Source of the DNA: Pseudomonas viridiflava
GTDB lineage: Bacteria; Pseudomonadota; Gammaproteobacteria; Pseudomonadales; Pseudomonadaceae
NCBI RefSeq assembly: GCF_003702045.1
Contig: NZ_RBTP01000011.1
Span: forward strand, 62,001-126,000
DNA length: 64,000 nt
Direction of reading: 5' to 3'
The position numbers and the translations under genes were made by a program. The notes beneath the pieces were generated by a model that was not told where the DNA came from, did not search any database, and worked only from the letters and a program-made list of their open reading frames with translations. This document shows, one piece after another, positions 46,824 to 57,548 of this stretch. Numbering within the stretch: the stretch's first letter is position 1; the number at the start of each line of letters is the position of its first letter.

Positions 46824-47555
46824 TCAGTGCAGCGCCATCGTCACCAATACTGCGAGCTCCAGCAACTCCAGCAATGCGCCCGCCGTGTCGCCCGTAGTGC
46901 CGTCCAGGCGACGAAGCATCACCTGTCGCAACCACAGGAAACAGGCCATCGACACCAGAACAACCACCAGACCTGACCAACCCGCCAGCAGCACGCAGGC
47001 CACCACACAGGCCAGTAACACCTGCCGGGCCGCGCCACGGGGCAGATGATCCGCCAGGGCCTGCCCCAACCCGCCAGCCCGCACGTAAGGCGTACTCAGA
47101 AACAGGCCGAGCATTGCGCTGCGCCCGATCAGCGGAGCCAGTAACAGGGCAATGGTGTGATGGCTCTCGATCAACGCCAGAATAGCCGTGAATTTGAGCA
47201 GCAGTACCAACACCAGCGTAACCACGGCAATCGGTCCGCTGCGCGGGTCTTTCATGATAACCAGCGTTCGCTCGCGATCACCGAATCCGCCCAGCCAGGC
47301 ATCGGCGCTGTCCGCAAGACCGTCCAGATGCAAACCGCCACTGAGCAACACCCAGGCGCTGAGTAGCAACGCGGCGTGCAGCATCAGCGGCGCACCCGCC
47401 AGTAACGCATTCAGGCTCATCAGTACCACGCCGAACAGCACGCCTACCATCGGATAGAACAACAGCGAGCGACCCGTTTCTTCAGGCCTTGGCATGCCTG
47501 GCAGGCGAATCGGGAAACTGCTGAGGAATTGCAAGGCAATCCAGAATGGCAGCAT
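46824..47555 (-). CDS. cobS: Adenosylcobinamide-GDP ribazoletransferase
   Basis: The 243-aa polytopic membrane protein of the CobS/CobV family starts MLPFWIALQFLSSFPIRLPGMP and has the conserved GGLHLDGLADSADAWLGG, with acidic metal ligands, and RERTLVIMKDPRSGPIAVV. It joins adenosyl-GDP-cobinamide and alpha-ribazole, the last assembly step of the cofactor. It begins one base after the phosphatase gene and is the last gene of the cob operon. Confidence 0.95.
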   Translation of the reverse strand: MLPFWIALQFLSSFPIRLPGMPRPEETGRSLLFYPMVGVLFGVVLMSLNALLAGAPLMLHAALLLSAWVLLSGGLHLDGLADSADAWLGGFGDRERTLVIMKDPRSGPIAVVTLVLVLLLKFTAILALIESHHTIALLLAPLIGRSAMLGLFLSTPYVRAGGLGQALADHLPRGAARQVLLACVVACVLLAGWSGLVVVLVSMACFLWLRQVMLRRLDGTTGDTAGALLELLELAVLVTMALH

Positions 47556-47556
47556 G

Positions 47557-48129
47557 TCAGGCCTCAGTCAGAACGCCATGAGCGGCGACGTTGATCGACA
47601 GCAGCGCGCCGTGCCCGACCACCACTTGCAGCAGTTGCTCACGCGGCAGGCCACGCGCCTGCGCCAGCAGCAAGCGCATCACGCCACCGTGGCTGACCAG
47701 CAGTACTCGTTCACCGTCGTAGGCCTGATGCAAACGCTGCACGGCAGCCAGAACCCGCGCCGAAAAATCGATCACGGCCTCACCGTTGGGCGGCGTGAAG
47801 GTGTAAGGGTCGTTCCAGAATCGCCCAAGGCCGTCGGCGTCGGTTTCCATCAACTGCGCAGGGCTGTGGCCTTCCCAGTCGCCAAAATGCAGTTCTTGCA
47901 CGCCCGGTTCAAGCTCAAGGGGCAGCGACAACCGCTCGGCAAGCTCTTCGCAAAAGCGGGCACAACGCTGCAAAGGCGAACTCACGATGCGGTCCCAGGG
48001 ACCGGCTTCAGCCACCGCCGAACGCATCTGCTGCCAGCCCGGTTCAGTCAGCGCGTCGTCGATGCTGCCACGCAAGCCGCCACCTTGTTCGGTTTCGCCA
48101 TGACGCAACAAATCCAGACGCAGGCTCAT
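47557..48129 (-). CDS. cobC: Alpha-ribazole phosphatase (histidine phosphatase family)
   Basis: The 190-aa protein has the catalytic RHGET at residues 9-13, the paired [12 protein letters not shown], an [10 protein letters not shown] acid motif and the second histidine in [13 protein letters not shown]. It removes phosphate from alpha-ribazole-5'-phosphate (or adenosylcobalamin-5'-phosphate). It overlaps cobT by ATGA. The name cobC is also used for the aminotransferase-like gene at 51158; this one is the Salmonella-type CobC. Confidence 0.9.
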   Translation of the reverse strand: MSLRLDLLRHGETEQGGGLRGSIDDALTEPGWQQMRSAVAEAGPWDRIVSSPLQRCARFCEELAERLSLPLELEPGVQELHFGDWEGHSPAQLMETDADGLGRFWNDPYTFTPPNGEAVIDFSARVLAAVQRLHQAYDGERVLLVSHGGVMRLLLAQARGLPREQLLQVVVGHGALLSINVAAHGVLTEA

Positions 48130-49178
48130 GCCGGGCGATCCGACACGCTGGCTTCGGCAAAGGTCGACATGCCGTTGTGCAACTCACAGGCCATACGCAC
48201 CAGCGGGACCGCCAACGCCGCGCCGCTGCCCTCACCCAGGCGCAAGCCCAGATCAAGCAAGGGGTCGGCCTGCAGAATTTCAAGGACGTGGCGATGGCCG
48301 GGCTCGGCACCGCGATGTCCGAACAGCAGCCAGTCGCGGCACGATGGATTGAGGCGCACCGCCACCAACGCCGCCACGCTGCAGATAAAACCGTCGACCA
48401 GTGCCACGATGCCTTCCTGGGCGCACGCCAGGTAGGCGCCTGCCAAGGCGGCAATCTCGAAACCACCCAGGCTGTAAAGGCTGCGCAAAGGGTCACCCGC
48501 GTGATCGGCGTGCAGCGTCAAGGCGCGCTCGATGACCCGAATCTTGTGCGCGATGCCTTCAGCGTTCAAACCAGTGCCCGGGCCGACCAGTAATTGGGCG
48601 TCACACTCCAGCATGGAACATGCCACGGCGCTTGCAGCGGTGGTATTACCGATGCCCATCTCGCCGCCGATGAACAGCTCGGTGCCCGCCGCCTTGGCAC
48701 GCTGCACACTGTCACGCCCGGCCTGCAACGCCGCGAGACCCTGCGCTTCGATCATGGCCGGGCCTTGAGCAAAGTTGGCGGTGCCTGCGCCGATGCGCAA
48801 ATGACGCACACCCGGCAGGTCCACCGGCAGCACGGTGCCCAGATCGACCACGTCCAGTTGCGCAGACAATTGACGCGCCAACACGCTGATCGCCGCGCCG
48901 CCATTGACGAAGTTGTGCAACATCTGCCCGGTGACCGCCTGCGGGTACGCCGACACACCCTCTGCAACCACACCATGATCGCCTGCGAAAATCGCGATCC
49001 AGACCTGATCGGCAGCCGGTCGCTCACGCCCCTGCAAACCGGCCAGCTGCACGGCCAGGCGTTCCAGTTGCGCCAACGAGCCCGCCGGCTTGGTCAGTTG
49101 TTGCTGACGGGTCAGCGCGGCTTCACGCATGGGCACGTCAATGGCTTGTGCGGGTTCGAGCCACCAGGAGTTACTCAT
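48126..49178 (-). CDS. cobT: Nicotinate-nucleotide-dimethylbenzimidazole phosphoribosyltransferase
   Basis: The 350-aa protein starts [39 protein letters not shown]. Conserved parts are [39 protein letters not shown] and [12 protein letters not shown], with the catalytic glutamate near the C-terminus ([11 protein letters not shown]). It activates DMB to alpha-ribazole phosphate. It overlaps cobU by ATGA, which fixes the start at 49178. Confidence 0.96.
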   Translation of the reverse strand: MSNSWWLEPAQAIDVPMREAALTRQQQLTKPAGSLAQLERLAVQLAGLQGRERPAADQVWIAIFAGDHGVVAEGVSAYPQAVTGQMLHNFVNGGAAISVLARQLSAQLDVVDLGTVLPVDLPGVRHLRIGAGTANFAQGPAMIEAQGLAALQAGRDSVQRAKAAGTELFIGGEMGIGNTTAASAVACSMLECDAQLLVGPGTGLNAEGIAHKIRVIERALTLHADHAGDPLRSLYSLGGFEIAALAGAYLACAQEGIVALVDGFICSVAALVAVRLNPSCRDWLLFGHRGAEPGHRHVLEILQADPLLDLGLRLGEGSGAALAVPLVRMACELHNGMSTFAEASVSDRPA

Positions 49179-49696
49179 AACGCAGTTCCTTTCAAAGTCA
49201 GGGGCAGGCCAGCGACGGTCAACACCACACGCTGGCAACGTTCGGCCAAGGCCTGATGCAGAAGGCCCGCTTCATCGACATAACGGCGAGTCAGCTCACC
49301 CAGCGGCACGACGCCAAGCCCGGTTTCGTTGCTGACGAAAATGATTTCACCCGGCAAGGTCGCCAGGCAATCGAGCAGCGCATCACGCTCGTGCGCAAGG
49401 CGCTCAGGGTCTTCCAACATCAGCAGGTTGGTCAGCCACAGGGTCAGGCAATCCACCAACAGGCACTGGTCGAAAGCAGCGTTGTCCCGCAGTACGCGGG
49501 CCAGTTCGACCGGCTCCTCCACCAATCCCCACTGCGCAGGCCTGCGGGCGCGGTGGCTGGCAACGCGCTGGTTCATTTCACCGTCCAGCGGCTGGCTGGT
49601 AGCGATGTAGGTCACGTTCAGGCCGCCATCGGCGGCCAGCTTCTCGGCCAGACGACTCTTGCCGGAACGCGCACCGCCCAGGATCAGTTGCAGCAT
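49175..49696 (-). CDS. cobU: Adenosylcobinamide kinase / guanylyltransferase
   Basis: The 173-aa protein starts [21 protein letters not shown], with the P-loop GGARSGKS at 7-14. HRARRP contains the guanylylated histidine region, and [13 protein letters not shown] and [11 protein letters not shown] follow. It phosphorylates cobinamide and attaches GMP. The start follows the cobQ stop by one base. The P. denitrificans name is cobP. Confidence 0.96.
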   Translation of the reverse strand: MLQLILGGARSGKSRLAEKLAADGGLNVTYIATSQPLDGEMNQRVASHRARRPAQWGLVEEPVELARVLRDNAAFDQCLLVDCLTLWLTNLLMLEDPERLAHERDALLDCLATLPGEIIFVSNETGLGVVPLGELTRRYVDEAGLLHQALAERCQRVVLTVAGLPLTLKGTAL

Positions 49697-49697
49697 T

Positions 49698-51158
49698 TCA
49701 GTTCGCCTCCAGGCCGCACAGTTGACGCAACAACGTGCCGTCCAGGTGCTTTTCCACCAGATCGGCCAGACGCTCAATGTCGCGCTCGCGCAGGGCGTGG
49801 TAATCGACTTGTTGCACATCGCGAAGACCGGCCCAACGTAACAGGGCGCTGCACGCGGCAGGCGACTCGAACAGGCCGTGCAGGTAAGTGCCGAGAATCT
49901 GCCCATCGGCGCTCTGCGCGCCATCGCAACGGCCGTCGTCCAACCGGACGGCGGCCTGCTCCAACGCTGCGCCCGTAGTGACACCGGCATGGATCTCGTA
50001 GCCACTGACGTCGGCGTCTTCCAGCGTTAGACGGCCACGCACGTTACGCAATTGTTTCTCGGATTCCAGCACTGTGCTCATGGCCAGCAAACCAAGGCCG
50101 GGGCTGGAACCCGCCGCGCCTTCCAGCCCCAGCGGGTCGTGCATCTGCTCGCCGAGCATTTGCAATCCGCCGCAGATCCCCATCAACTTGCCGCCATAAC
50201 GCAGGTGCCGCTGGATCGCGCCTTCCCAGCCATTGGCACGCAGATAAGCCAGGTCGCTGCGCACGCTTTTCGAGCCGGGCAGGATGATCAGGTCCGCAGA
50301 CGGTATCGCCTGCCCGGGACCGATGAATTGCAGGTTGACCTGCGGGTGCAGGCGCAACGGATCGAAATCGGTATGGTTGCTGATGCGTGGCAGCACCGGC
50401 ACCACCACGTTCAGGACCTGCTCGACCTTGTCGGTCTGACGCTGATCAAGACCGTCTTCGGCTTCCAGATGCAGGTCCATCACGTAAGGCAGCACGCCGA
50501 CCACCGGCTTGCCGGTACGCGCCTCCAGCCAGTCCAGGCCCGGTTGCAGCAAGGCAATGTCGCCGCGAAAGCGGTTGATGATGAAACCCTTGACCCGCGC
50601 CTGCTCGCTGGGTGACAGCAATTCCAGAGTGCCCACCAGATGCGCGAAAACCCCGCCACGGTTGATGTCGGCGATCAGCAGCACGGGGCAGTCGACGGCT
50701 TCGGCAAAGCCCATATTGGCGATGTCATTGGCGCGCAGGTTGATCTCGGCGGGCGAGCCTGCACCTTCGACCATGATCACCGGATAGTGTTGCCCCAACC
50801 GCTCATGGGACTCCAGCACCGCACGCATGGCGATCTCTTTGTAGCCGTGATACGCCACCGCGTTCATGGTGGTGACCGCACGGCCGTGGATGATGACCTG
50901 CGCGCCGGTGTCACTATTGGGTTTGAGCAGCACCGGATTCATGTCGGTGTGCGGCTTCAGGAAACAGGCCTGAGCCTGCACCGCCTGAGCACGGCCGATT
51001 TCGCCGCCGTCGTCCGTCACGGCGCTGTTGAGCGCCATGTTCTGTGGCTTGAACGGCACCACCTTGACACCCTGTCGCGTCAGCCAGCGACACAGCGCCG
51101 TCACCAGCGTGCTCTTGCCAGCATCGGAGGTAGTGCCTTGTACCATCAACGTGGCCAT
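49698..51158 (-). CDS. cobQ: Cobyric acid synthase
   Basis: The 486-aa amidotransferase has an N-terminal synthetase P-loop-like domain ([21 protein letters not shown], with [14 protein letters not shown]). The C-terminal class I-like glutaminase domain has the catalytic cysteine in [16 protein letters not shown] and the terminal TYLHGLFE histidine. It amidates four side chains of adenosylcobyrinate diamide. Its start overlaps the previous gene stop by one base (TGATG). Confidence 0.96.
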   Translation of the reverse strand: MATLMVQGTTSDAGKSTLVTALCRWLTRQGVKVVPFKPQNMALNSAVTDDGGEIGRAQAVQAQACFLKPHTDMNPVLLKPNSDTGAQVIIHGRAVTTMNAVAYHGYKEIAMRAVLESHERLGQHYPVIMVEGAGSPAEINLRANDIANMGFAEAVDCPVLLIADINRGGVFAHLVGTLELLSPSEQARVKGFIINRFRGDIALLQPGLDWLEARTGKPVVGVLPYVMDLHLEAEDGLDQRQTDKVEQVLNVVVPVLPRISNHTDFDPLRLHPQVNLQFIGPGQAIPSADLIILPGSKSVRSDLAYLRANGWEGAIQRHLRYGGKLMGICGGLQMLGEQMHDPLGLEGAAGSSPGLGLLAMSTVLESEKQLRNVRGRLTLEDADVSGYEIHAGVTTGAALEQAAVRLDDGRCDGAQSADGQILGTYLHGLFESPAACSALLRWAGLRDVQQVDYHALRERDIERLADLVEKHLDGTLLRQLCGLEAN

Positions 51159-52159
51159 CAGGATTCCTTGCGGTATTCAAACAGGACAGTGTGCAGACGT
51201 CGCCAGTCAGTCTCTTCAGCGGGCAGGCCGAAACGCAGGCTGGACACCTCAGGCGTCTGACCTTCAAACAGGCGCAGCAACACGCCACGACGGGCACAGA
51301 ATTCGTAGAGCGCACGCGCTTCTGGGGTGACCCGCCATTGAAACAGCGCACAGCCGCCCGTTGGAGCAAAGTCGTATAGTTCGAGCAGTGACACCAAACG
51401 ATCTCGCGCCTGATCGGTACGCAGACGCTGTTGCGCCTGACCTTCTCGATCATTCAGGCACACTTGGCCCAGAATGCGTGTCGGCCCACTCACCGCCCAC
51501 GGACCGATCTCATGGGCCAGCAGCCTGAGCAAACCGGGTTCGGCCAGCACAAAGCCAAGCCTGACCCCGGCCAGGCCGAAAAACTTGCCGAACGAGCGCA
51601 GCACCACCAGACCGATGCGCCAGGTTTCGGCGGCCAGGCTCATGTCGGGCGTGTTATCCATGAAGGCCTCGTCCACCACCAGCCAGCCGCCCCGCTCCGC
51701 CAACCGCGCATGCCAGCCCAGCAAACGCTCGGCGCTCAGGTGCAGCCCTGTGGGGTTGTTGGGATTGACCACCAAGAGTACGTCGAGGCTGTCGAGGAAG
51801 TAGTCCACTTCATGCTCGCCGACCTCGCGCACCACGAAACCACTCTTGCGCCAGGCGTGGGCATGTTCGGCGTAGCAAGGCGACAGCACACCGACCCGGC
51901 CTGCGCTGCGCACACGCGGCAAGGCTTGAATCGCCGCCTGTGAGCCCGGCACCGGCAATAGTCGCGACACCCCGTAATAGGCGCAGGCGGCGGCTTCAAG
52001 CCCGTCGTCGGTTTCGGGCAAACGCGCCCAGGCGCTGACGGGAATGGCAGGCACCGGCCATGACCACGGCGCAATGCCGGTGGAAAGATCCAGCCAGTCA
52101 GCCTGATTGATACCGTAGCGCTGCGCCGCTGCGCGCAACCGTCCACCGTGCTCAAGCAT
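51158..52159 (-). CDS. cobC: Threonine-phosphate decarboxylase (CobD/CobC type)
   Basis: The 333-aa PLP enzyme of the aminotransferase I fold starts [32 protein letters not shown]-site residues are VNPNNPTG and the lysine in [20 protein letters not shown]. It supplies (R)-1-amino-2-propanol phosphate for cobinamide. The ATG at 52159 overlaps cobD by 8 bases; the long upstream frame only runs through cobD. In P. denitrificans naming this is cobC, in Salmonella cobD. Confidence 0.9.
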   Translation of the reverse strand: MLEHGGRLRAAAQRYGINQADWLDLSTGIAPWSWPVPAIPVSAWARLPETDDGLEAAACAYYGVSRLLPVPGSQAAIQALPRVRSAGRVGVLSPCYAEHAHAWRKSGFVVREVGEHEVDYFLDSLDVLLVVNPNNPTGLHLSAERLLGWHARLAERGGWLVVDEAFMDNTPDMSLAAETWRIGLVVLRSFGKFFGLAGVRLGFVLAEPGLLRLLAHEIGPWAVSGPTRILGQVCLNDREGQAQQRLRTDQARDRLVSLLELYDFAPTGGCALFQWRVTPEARALYEFCARRGVLLRLFEGQTPEVSSLRFGLPAEETDWRRLHTVLFEYRKES

Positions 52160-53060
52160 AGAATTCAGTCCCGATGCACAGCACCAGCAGCCACAGCCAC
52201 ACCCCGCGCTGCACCAGCTCCCAGCCACGGTCGATTGAATCGGCGTCGGCCGGTACACCCTCGCCCAGTTGCGGGCGCTGATGCAGTTCGCCGTGATAGA
52301 TGGCTGCGCCGCCCAACTCGACACCCAAGGCACCTGCACCGGCCGCCATTACAGGCCCTGCATTGGGACTGTCCCAGGCCGGTGCCTGAGTCCGCCAGCA
52401 GCGCAGCGCCAGTCGGGTCTTGCCCAGCAGCGCATAGGTCAGCGCCACCAGACGCGCAGGAATGTAATTGAGCACGTCATCAATCTTTGCCGCCGCCCAG
52501 CCGAAACGCTCGAAGCGTTCGTTGCGATAGCCCCACATCGCATCGAGCGTATTGCTCAACCGATAGAGCACCACACCCGGCACACCGGCCACGACAAACC
52601 AGAACAGCGCAGCGAAGATGGCGTCGCTGCCGTTTTCCAGCACAGACTCGGTTGCGGCGCGGGCCACTTCGGTGGCATCCAGTTCGCTGGTCTGGCGGCT
52701 GACCAGGTAACCCACCCGGCGTCGCGCCCCCTCCAGATCATCGCTGCGCAGGGCCTGAGCCACGGGCTGAACATGCTCACCCAGGCTGCGCATGCCCAAC
52801 GCGCAGTACAGGGCCAGAATCTCGACCAGCCAGCCCACGAACGGCGCCCAACTCAGTAACGTGGCCAGCAGCGTCAGCGGTATCACGGCCACGAACCAGG
52901 CCGTGACGCCGTGACTGCGCCAACCTCGACCACCGCTGTTGAAACGCTGCTCCAGGCGATTGGCAAAGCGCCCGAACGCCACCAGCGGATGGGAGCGTTT
53001 CGGCTCGCCGAGCAGCGCATCCAGCGCGACCCCGGCAACGCTCAACAGCGCCACACTCAT
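52152..53060 (-). CDS. cobD: Adenosylcobinamide-phosphate synthase (CbiB/CobD)
   Basis: The 302-aa membrane protein has four or five helices. It starts [36 protein letters not shown], the family signature, and contains [25 protein letters not shown] and the [30 protein letters not shown] block. It joins the aminopropanol arm to adenosylcobyric acid. The ATG at 53060 overlaps the bluB stop as ATGA. Confidence 0.95.
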   Translation of the reverse strand: MSVALLSVAGVALDALLGEPKRSHPLVAFGRFANRLEQRFNSGGRGWRSHGVTAWFVAVIPLTLLATLLSWAPFVGWLVEILALYCALGMRSLGEHVQPVAQALRSDDLEGARRRVGYLVSRQTSELDATEVARAATESVLENGSDAIFAALFWFVVAGVPGVVLYRLSNTLDAMWGYRNERFERFGWAAAKIDDVLNYIPARLVALTYALLGKTRLALRCWRTQAPAWDSPNAGPVMAAGAGALGVELGGAAIYHGELHQRPQLGEGVPADADSIDRGWELVQRGVWLWLLVLCIGTEFYA

Positions 53061-53707
53061 TGACTCACTCCCCATTGATTCTCATACAGCAGTTCATTCA
53101 GCGGACGCGCTTGCGCCCAGCCTTCCAGCACCAGCATCGGTGCAGGATAAAACGCATTAACTGGCCCCAGACAGAGAATCGCCAGCGGCTTGGCCCCTCC
53201 GGGCATACCCAGCAGTTGCGCCAGTGCATCGGGGTCGAACAGCGACACCCAGCCCATGCCCAGTCCTTCGGCGCGCGCGGCCAGCCACAGGTTCTGGATG
53301 GCACAAGACAGCGACGCCATGTCCATTTCCGGCAGCGTACGACGACCGAAGATGTGCTGTTCGCGACCTTCCATCAACGCAGCGACCAGCACCTCGGCGC
53401 AGTCGTTGATGCCTTCGACCTTGAGTTTCATGAACTCATCGGTGCGCTCGCCCAGTGCCTCGGCGGTACGAATCCGCTCTTGTTCAACCTGCGCTTTCAT
53501 CTTTTGGCGCAAGGCAGGGTCGCTGATCCGAATGAAGCGCCACGGCTGCATCAGACCGACGCTGGGTGCCTGATGCGCGGCCTCCAGCAATCGGGCCAAC
53601 AGCTCGGGCGCGACGCTGCCACCTGCAAAGTGCCGCATGTCGCGGCGCTCGGCGATGGCGCGATACACCGCTGCCCGCTCTTGTTCATTGAACGCATGGT
53701 CGGTCAT
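53057..53707 (-). CDS. bluB: 5,6-dimethylbenzimidazole synthase
   Basis: The 216-aa nitroreductase-fold protein of the BluB family has [39 protein letters not shown] near the N-terminus (FMN site) and [30 protein letters not shown] in the middle. It breaks down reduced FMN with oxygen to give DMB, the lower ligand of B12. Its presence inside the operon means the strain makes its own lower ligand aerobically. It overlaps the cobB stop as ATGA. Confidence 0.94.
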   Translation of the reverse strand: MTDHAFNEQERAAVYRAIAERRDMRHFAGGSVAPELLARLLEAAHQAPSVGLMQPWRFIRISDPALRQKMKAQVEQERIRTAEALGERTDEFMKLKVEGINDCAEVLVAALMEGREQHIFGRRTLPEMDMASLSCAIQNLWLAARAEGLGMGWVSLFDPDALAQLLGMPGGAKPLAILCLGPVNAFYPAPMLVLEGWAQARPLNELLYENQWGVSQ

Positions 53708-54999
53708 GGCTTGAACAGGGCTGCAATGGCCTGCGGGCAGGACGGGAAGTAGAAATGTACGTATGAAGCCGTCAGGCGACCGTCACGATAAACCGCCTCG
53801 GCACCGCGCCCGCCGTTGGGGCTGACACCGCGGGCAATCGGCTGCAATTCGGTGGTGGTCAGGGAGTGGTGATAGGTGTGACCGCGCAACTCGCCTTCCG
53901 GCATCTCGACGGCTTGCAACGCCAGCGCCGCCAGCCGCTTCTGCATCGCCGCCTCACCCGCCAGCAAGCCGACCAGCTCGGCGCGCACGCCCTCCACGTC
54001 AGTCAGGGCATCGAGCAGATACAGCATGCCGCCGCACTCGGCCAGTGTCGGTTTGTCCGCTGCATGGTGTGCCCTGATGTCGGCCAGCATCGTGGTGTTG
54101 GCAGACAGCGCGACGTGATGAAGCTCCGGGTAGCCTCCCGGCAGGTAAAGGCTGTCAGTGTCCGGCAGATGGCTGTCGTGGATCGGCGAGAAGAACGTCA
54201 GTTCCGCGCCCATGTTGCGCAGCAGGTCGAGACTGGCGCCGTAGGTGAAGGCGAACGCTCCGTCGCGGGCGACGGCAATGCGCACGCCGTCGAGTAAACG
54301 GTCGACCTGAACCGGATCGGGTGCGGTGAACGTGACCGCTGGCGGCAAGGCCACTTCGCACGTACTGGCGAGCGCGGCCGCAGCCATGTCCAGACGCAGA
54401 TCAAGGTCATTGAGCTCATCCGCCTGCACCAGCCCAAGATGACGACTGGGCAGCTCGAAGCCGGTTTCCCGCGACAACGCACCGTACCAGCGCAGGCCTT
54501 CGGTGAGGCTGTTTTCCAGCAGCTGCGCATGGCGCACTGTGCCGACGCGGTTGGCCAGCACGCCAGCAAACGGCAGGTCCGGCTGATAGCGCGCCAGCCC
54601 CAGCGCCAGGGCGCCAAAGGTCTGGGCCATCGCCGTGCCGTCTATGACGCCAAGCACCGGCACACCGAAATGGCGCGCCAGATCGGCACTGGATGGCGTA
54701 CCGTCGAACAACCCCATGACGCCCTCGATCAGGATCAGGTCCGCCTCGGCGGCAGCCTCCCAGAGCAGGCGACGGCTTTCATCGGCGCCAACCATCCACA
54801 GGTCCAGTTGAAACACCGGTGCCCCGCTCGCCCGTTCCAGAATCATCGGATCCAGAAAATCGGGGCCGCACTTGAAGACCCGAACCTTGCGCCCCTGATT
54901 GCGGTGCAAGCGCGCCAGTGCGGCGGTAACGGTGGTCTTGCCCTGACCGGAGGCCGGCGCAGCGATCAATACTGCCGGGCAATCCCTGGGGGTTCTCAT
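53704..54999 (-). CDS. cobB: Cobyrinic acid a,c-diamide synthase
   Basis: The 431-aa protein has an N-terminal ATP-binding domain (IAAPASGQGKTTVTAALARLHR P-loop and GPDFLDPMIL) and a C-terminal glutaminase domain. The catalytic cysteine is in LAECGGMLYLLDAL and the histidine in GHTYHHS. It amidates side chains a and c of cobyrinate. The CbiA/CobB family matches fully in length. It starts 25 bases after cobO. Confidence 0.95.
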   Translation of the reverse strand: MRTPRDCPAVLIAAPASGQGKTTVTAALARLHRNQGRKVRVFKCGPDFLDPMILERASGAPVFQLDLWMVGADESRRLLWEAAAEADLILIEGVMGLFDGTPSSADLARHFGVPVLGVIDGTAMAQTFGALALGLARYQPDLPFAGVLANRVGTVRHAQLLENSLTEGLRWYGALSRETGFELPSRHLGLVQADELNDLDLRLDMAAAALASTCEVALPPAVTFTAPDPVQVDRLLDGVRIAVARDGAFAFTYGASLDLLRNMGAELTFFSPIHDSHLPDTDSLYLPGGYPELHHVALSANTTMLADIRAHHAADKPTLAECGGMLYLLDALTDVEGVRAELVGLLAGEAAMQKRLAALALQAVEMPEGELRGHTYHHSLTTTELQPIARGVSPNGGRGAEAVYRDGRLTASYVHFYFPSCPQAIAALFKP

Positions 55000-55024
55000 G
55001 ACCGAATGCTCACGACTGACTGGC

Positions 55025-55636
55025 TCACAGCTCGATACCTTTTTGTGCCCGAATACCGGACTGGAATGCGTGTTTGACCACGCCGATATCCGAAACGGTA
55101 TCGGCCAGGTCGATCAATTCGGGTTTGGCACCACGGCCGGTCACGACCACATGCTGCATCGGCGGACGGGCCTGCAGATCGCTCAGCACGTGCTCAAGGT
55201 CCAGATAGCCGTGCTTGAGGGCGATGTTCAGTTCATCAAGCACCACCAGGCCGATGCTCGGGTCACGGAGCATTTCCAGGGTCACGGCCCATGCGGATTC
55301 GGCGGCGGCGATATCACGCTGACGATCTTGGGTTTCCCAGGTAAAGCCCTCGCCCATCACGTGATAGCGGACCTGTTCGGGGAAACGGCGGAAGAACATC
55401 TCTTCGCCCGTACTATTGCGGCCCTTGATGAACTGCACCACACCACACTGAATGCCGTGGCCCATCGCACGCGCGAGCATGCCGAAGGCCGAGCTGCTCT
55501 TGCCCTTGCCATTGCCGGTCAACACCAGGAGCAGGCCGCATTCATTGGGAGAGCTGGCGATGCGCTCGTCCATCACGGCTTTCTTGCGCTGCATGCGCGC
55601 CAGATGGCGTTCGTCGCGTTCAGGGGATTCGTTCAT
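55025..55636 (-). CDS. cobO: Cob(I)yrinic acid a,c-diamide adenosyltransferase
   Basis: The 203-aa CobA/CobO/BtuR-type P-loop protein has LLLVLTGNGKGKSSSAFGMLARAMGHG, QFIKGR and LVVLDELNIALKHGYL. It transfers the adenosyl group from ATP to the corrinoid. The ATG at 55636 follows GGAGAG; the frame before it runs into the leader. It is the first gene of the operon, behind the riboswitch. Confidence 0.95.
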   Translation of the reverse strand: MNESPERDERHLARMQRKKAVMDERIASSPNECGLLLVLTGNGKGKSSSAFGMLARAMGHGIQCGVVQFIKGRNSTGEEMFFRRFPEQVRYHVMGEGFTWETQDRQRDIAAAESAWAVTLEMLRDPSIGLVVLDELNIALKHGYLDLEHVLSDLQARPPMQHVVVTGRGAKPELIDLADTVSDIGVVKHAFQSGIRAQKGIEL

Positions 55637-55712
55637 CTCGGCTCTCCGCTTGAGGGGTCGCGAAAGCAGACGGAAGGACAGCACTGGACAGCACGGCAAC
55701 GCCCTGCACAGA

Positions 55713-55731
55713 GCATCACCCTCCGTGATGC
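55713..55731 (-). promoter_or_regulatory. Hairpin between riboswitch and cobO
   Basis: GCATCAC (55713-55719) and GTGATGC (55725-55731) form a 7-bp stem with a 5-base loop, between the aptamer and the cobO start. No T run follows, so it could be part of a translational or Rho-dependent expression platform. Confidence 0.45.
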
Positions 55732-55744
55732 CATTGGGTTATTT

Positions 55745-55930
55745 CAGGCCGGTCTCCGGGCTTATGAGCGGGGCAAACCCGACTGCGCGCCTTCCCATAT
55801 AAAACACAGTGGCGTCATGCACAGCCTTGACTCATTTACCGTTGCGGGGGCAGCGCCGGAATGGGGTCGTGTGACCTTCACCGGCTTCCCTGTTTCACCC
55901 TGCCAATCGAAAGGATTGCAGAGCACCTGA
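55745..55930 (-). promoter_or_regulatory. Cobalamin riboswitch
   Basis: On the minus strand the hallmark order is visible: CAGGGTGAAACAGGGAAGCCGGTG, then GCGCTGCCCCCGCAACGGTAA (the B12 box region), then GGGAAGGCG and AGCCCGGAGACCGGCCT at the 3' end. This binds adenosylcobalamin and lowers expression of the cob operon. Exact ends are approximate. Confidence 0.92.
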
Positions 55931-55942
55931 AACAAACCGCGA

Positions 55943-55971
55943 AGGGTAGAGGGTTGGGGGTGGAGCGTCAA
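55943..55971 (-). promoter_or_regulatory. Candidate sigma-70 promoter of the cob operon
   Basis: TTGACG (minus strand, 55971-55966), a 17-base spacer and TACCCT (55948-55943) lie just upstream of the riboswitch. The -35 is good and the -10 weak. Confidence 0.45.
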
Positions 55972-56104
55972 TCGGCACCGCTGCGCAATGGCATTGCGGC
56001 CATTCACTTGCCTGGCGCGGCCCGATGCGTGTGCGCAATTGAACCTCGGCCGCTCCGGTGTCTCTATCCCTTACCGGACAAAGCCTTTCGAGATGGAGAT
56101 TCAC

Positions 56105-57433
56105 ATGTTCAAACTCAGACCACAGTACGCCGTTTTGCTTCTGGTCGCAGGCGGCCTCGCGGCGTGCGGCGAGTCTTCTACCCTGCAGGTTTCGGATGGA
56201 ACGGGGCCTTCTCCAAAGCTGCCGGAGCCCAACAAGACACTGGTCCCGACGGTCAACATCGCTCCGGCGGTCGGCTGGGAAAAAGACGCCAAGCCCGTGG
56301 CAGCCCCAGGCACTCAGGTCGGCGCGTTCGCCGAGCATCTGGACCACCCGCGCTGGCTGTATGTGCTGCCCAACGGCGACGTGCTGGTGGCGGAAACCAA
56401 TTCGCCGGCCAAACCGGACGACGGCAAAGGCATCCGTGGCTGGGTCATGGAGAAAGTCATGGGCCGCGCCGGCGCGGGCGTGCCGAGCGCCAACCGCATT
56501 ACCCTGCTGCGTGACACCAACAAAGACGGTGTCGCCGAAACCCGCACCGTCTTTCTGCAGAACCTCAATTCGCCGTTCGGCATGACGCTGGTGGGAAACA
56601 AACTGTACGTGGCCGACACTGATCGCCTGATCAGCTTCCCGTATGAAACCGGCCAGACGTCGATCAGCGCCCAGCCCACCAAGGTTGTGGATTTGCCGGG
56701 TGGCACGCTGAATCACCACTGGACCAAGAACGTTATCGCCAGCAAGGACGGCAGCAAGCTGTACGTGACCGTCGGCTCCAACAGCAATGTGGGCGAGAAC
56801 GGCATGGATAAGGAAGAAGGCCGTGCGGCGATCTGGGAAGTTGACGCCGCCAGCGGCAACCACCGCATTTTCGCTTCGGGCTTGCGCAACCCCAACGGTA
56901 TGGATTGGGAGCCCACCACCGGCAAGCTGTGGACAGCCGTCAATGAGCGTGACGAGATTGGCAGCGATCTGGTGCCCGATTACGTGACATCGGTGCAAGA
57001 CGGCGGCTTCTATGGCTGGCCGTACAGCTACTATGGCCAGCACGTGGATGAGCGCGTCAAACCGCAGAACCCGGCACTGGTCGCCAAGGCCATTTCCCCG
57101 GACTACGCCGTTGGCCCGCACACCGCCTCGCTGGGCCTGGTCTTCGCCGACGGCAAGACGCTGGCTGCACCCTTCAACGAAGGCGTGTTCATCGGCCAGC
57201 ATGGCTCATGGAACCGCAAACCGCACAGCGGCTACAAAGTGGTATTCGTCCCCTTCAGCGGCGGTAAACCCAACGGCGCACCCGTCGATGTGCTGACCGG
57301 CTTCCTCAACAGTGACGAAAAGGCAATGGGGCGTCCGGTCGGCGTGGTCAATGATCAACGCGGCGGATTGCTGGTGGCGGATGACGTGGGCAACAAGATC
57401 TGGCGGGTGACGTCGGTGAAGGCGGCTCAGTAG
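56105..57433 (+). CDS. PQQ-type sorbosone dehydrogenase family lipoprotein
   Basis: The 442-aa protein begins with a lipoprotein signal peptide ([14 protein letters not shown], lipobox LAAC). A six-bladed beta-propeller of the L-sorbosone/glucose dehydrogenase (GSDH) type follows, with [42 protein letters not shown] and [23 protein letters not shown]. Such proteins oxidise aldoses or other alcohols with PQQ in the periplasm; the substrate is unknown. GGAG lies 6 bases before the ATG at 56105. It is divergent from the cob operon. Confidence 0.87.
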   Translation: MFKLRPQYAVLLLVAGGLAACGESSTLQVSDGTGPSPKLPEPNKTLVPTVNIAPAVGWEKDAKPVAAPGTQVGAFAEHLDHPRWLYVLPNGDVLVAETNSPAKPDDGKGIRGWVMEKVMGRAGAGVPSANRITLLRDTNKDGVAETRTVFLQNLNSPFGMTLVGNKLYVADTDRLISFPYETGQTSISAQPTKVVDLPGGTLNHHWTKNVIASKDGSKLYVTVGSNSNVGENGMDKEEGRAAIWEVDAASGNHRIFASGLRNPNGMDWEPTTGKLWTAVNERDEIGSDLVPDYVTSVQDGGFYGWPYSYYGQHVDERVKPQNPALVAKAISPDYAVGPHTASLGLVFADGKTLAAPFNEGVFIGQHGSWNRKPHSGYKVVFVPFSGGKPNGAPVDVLTGFLNSDEKAMGRPVGVVNDQRGGLLVADDVGNKIWRVTSVKAAQ

Positions 57434-57454
57434 ACCGCTTGACCTTCGAAACCG

Positions 57455-57531
57455 GACGCGGAACGTCCTGAGAGGCATTCCCACGCAGGAGCGTGGGAAT
57501 GATATCGCCTGCTGACTTGACGCTCCGCATC
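57455..57531. repeat. Composite palindromic intergenic repeat
   Basis: Inner arms CATTCCCACGC (57476-57486) and GCGTGGGAATG (57491-57501) are perfect around AGGA. Outer arms 57455-57468 and 57518-57531 match at 12 of 14 positions. The inner hairpin type is common in P. syringae-group intergenic regions. It lies between convergent genes and may also stop transcription. Confidence 0.75.
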
Positions 57532-57548
57532 ACATGGCATCAAACGGG

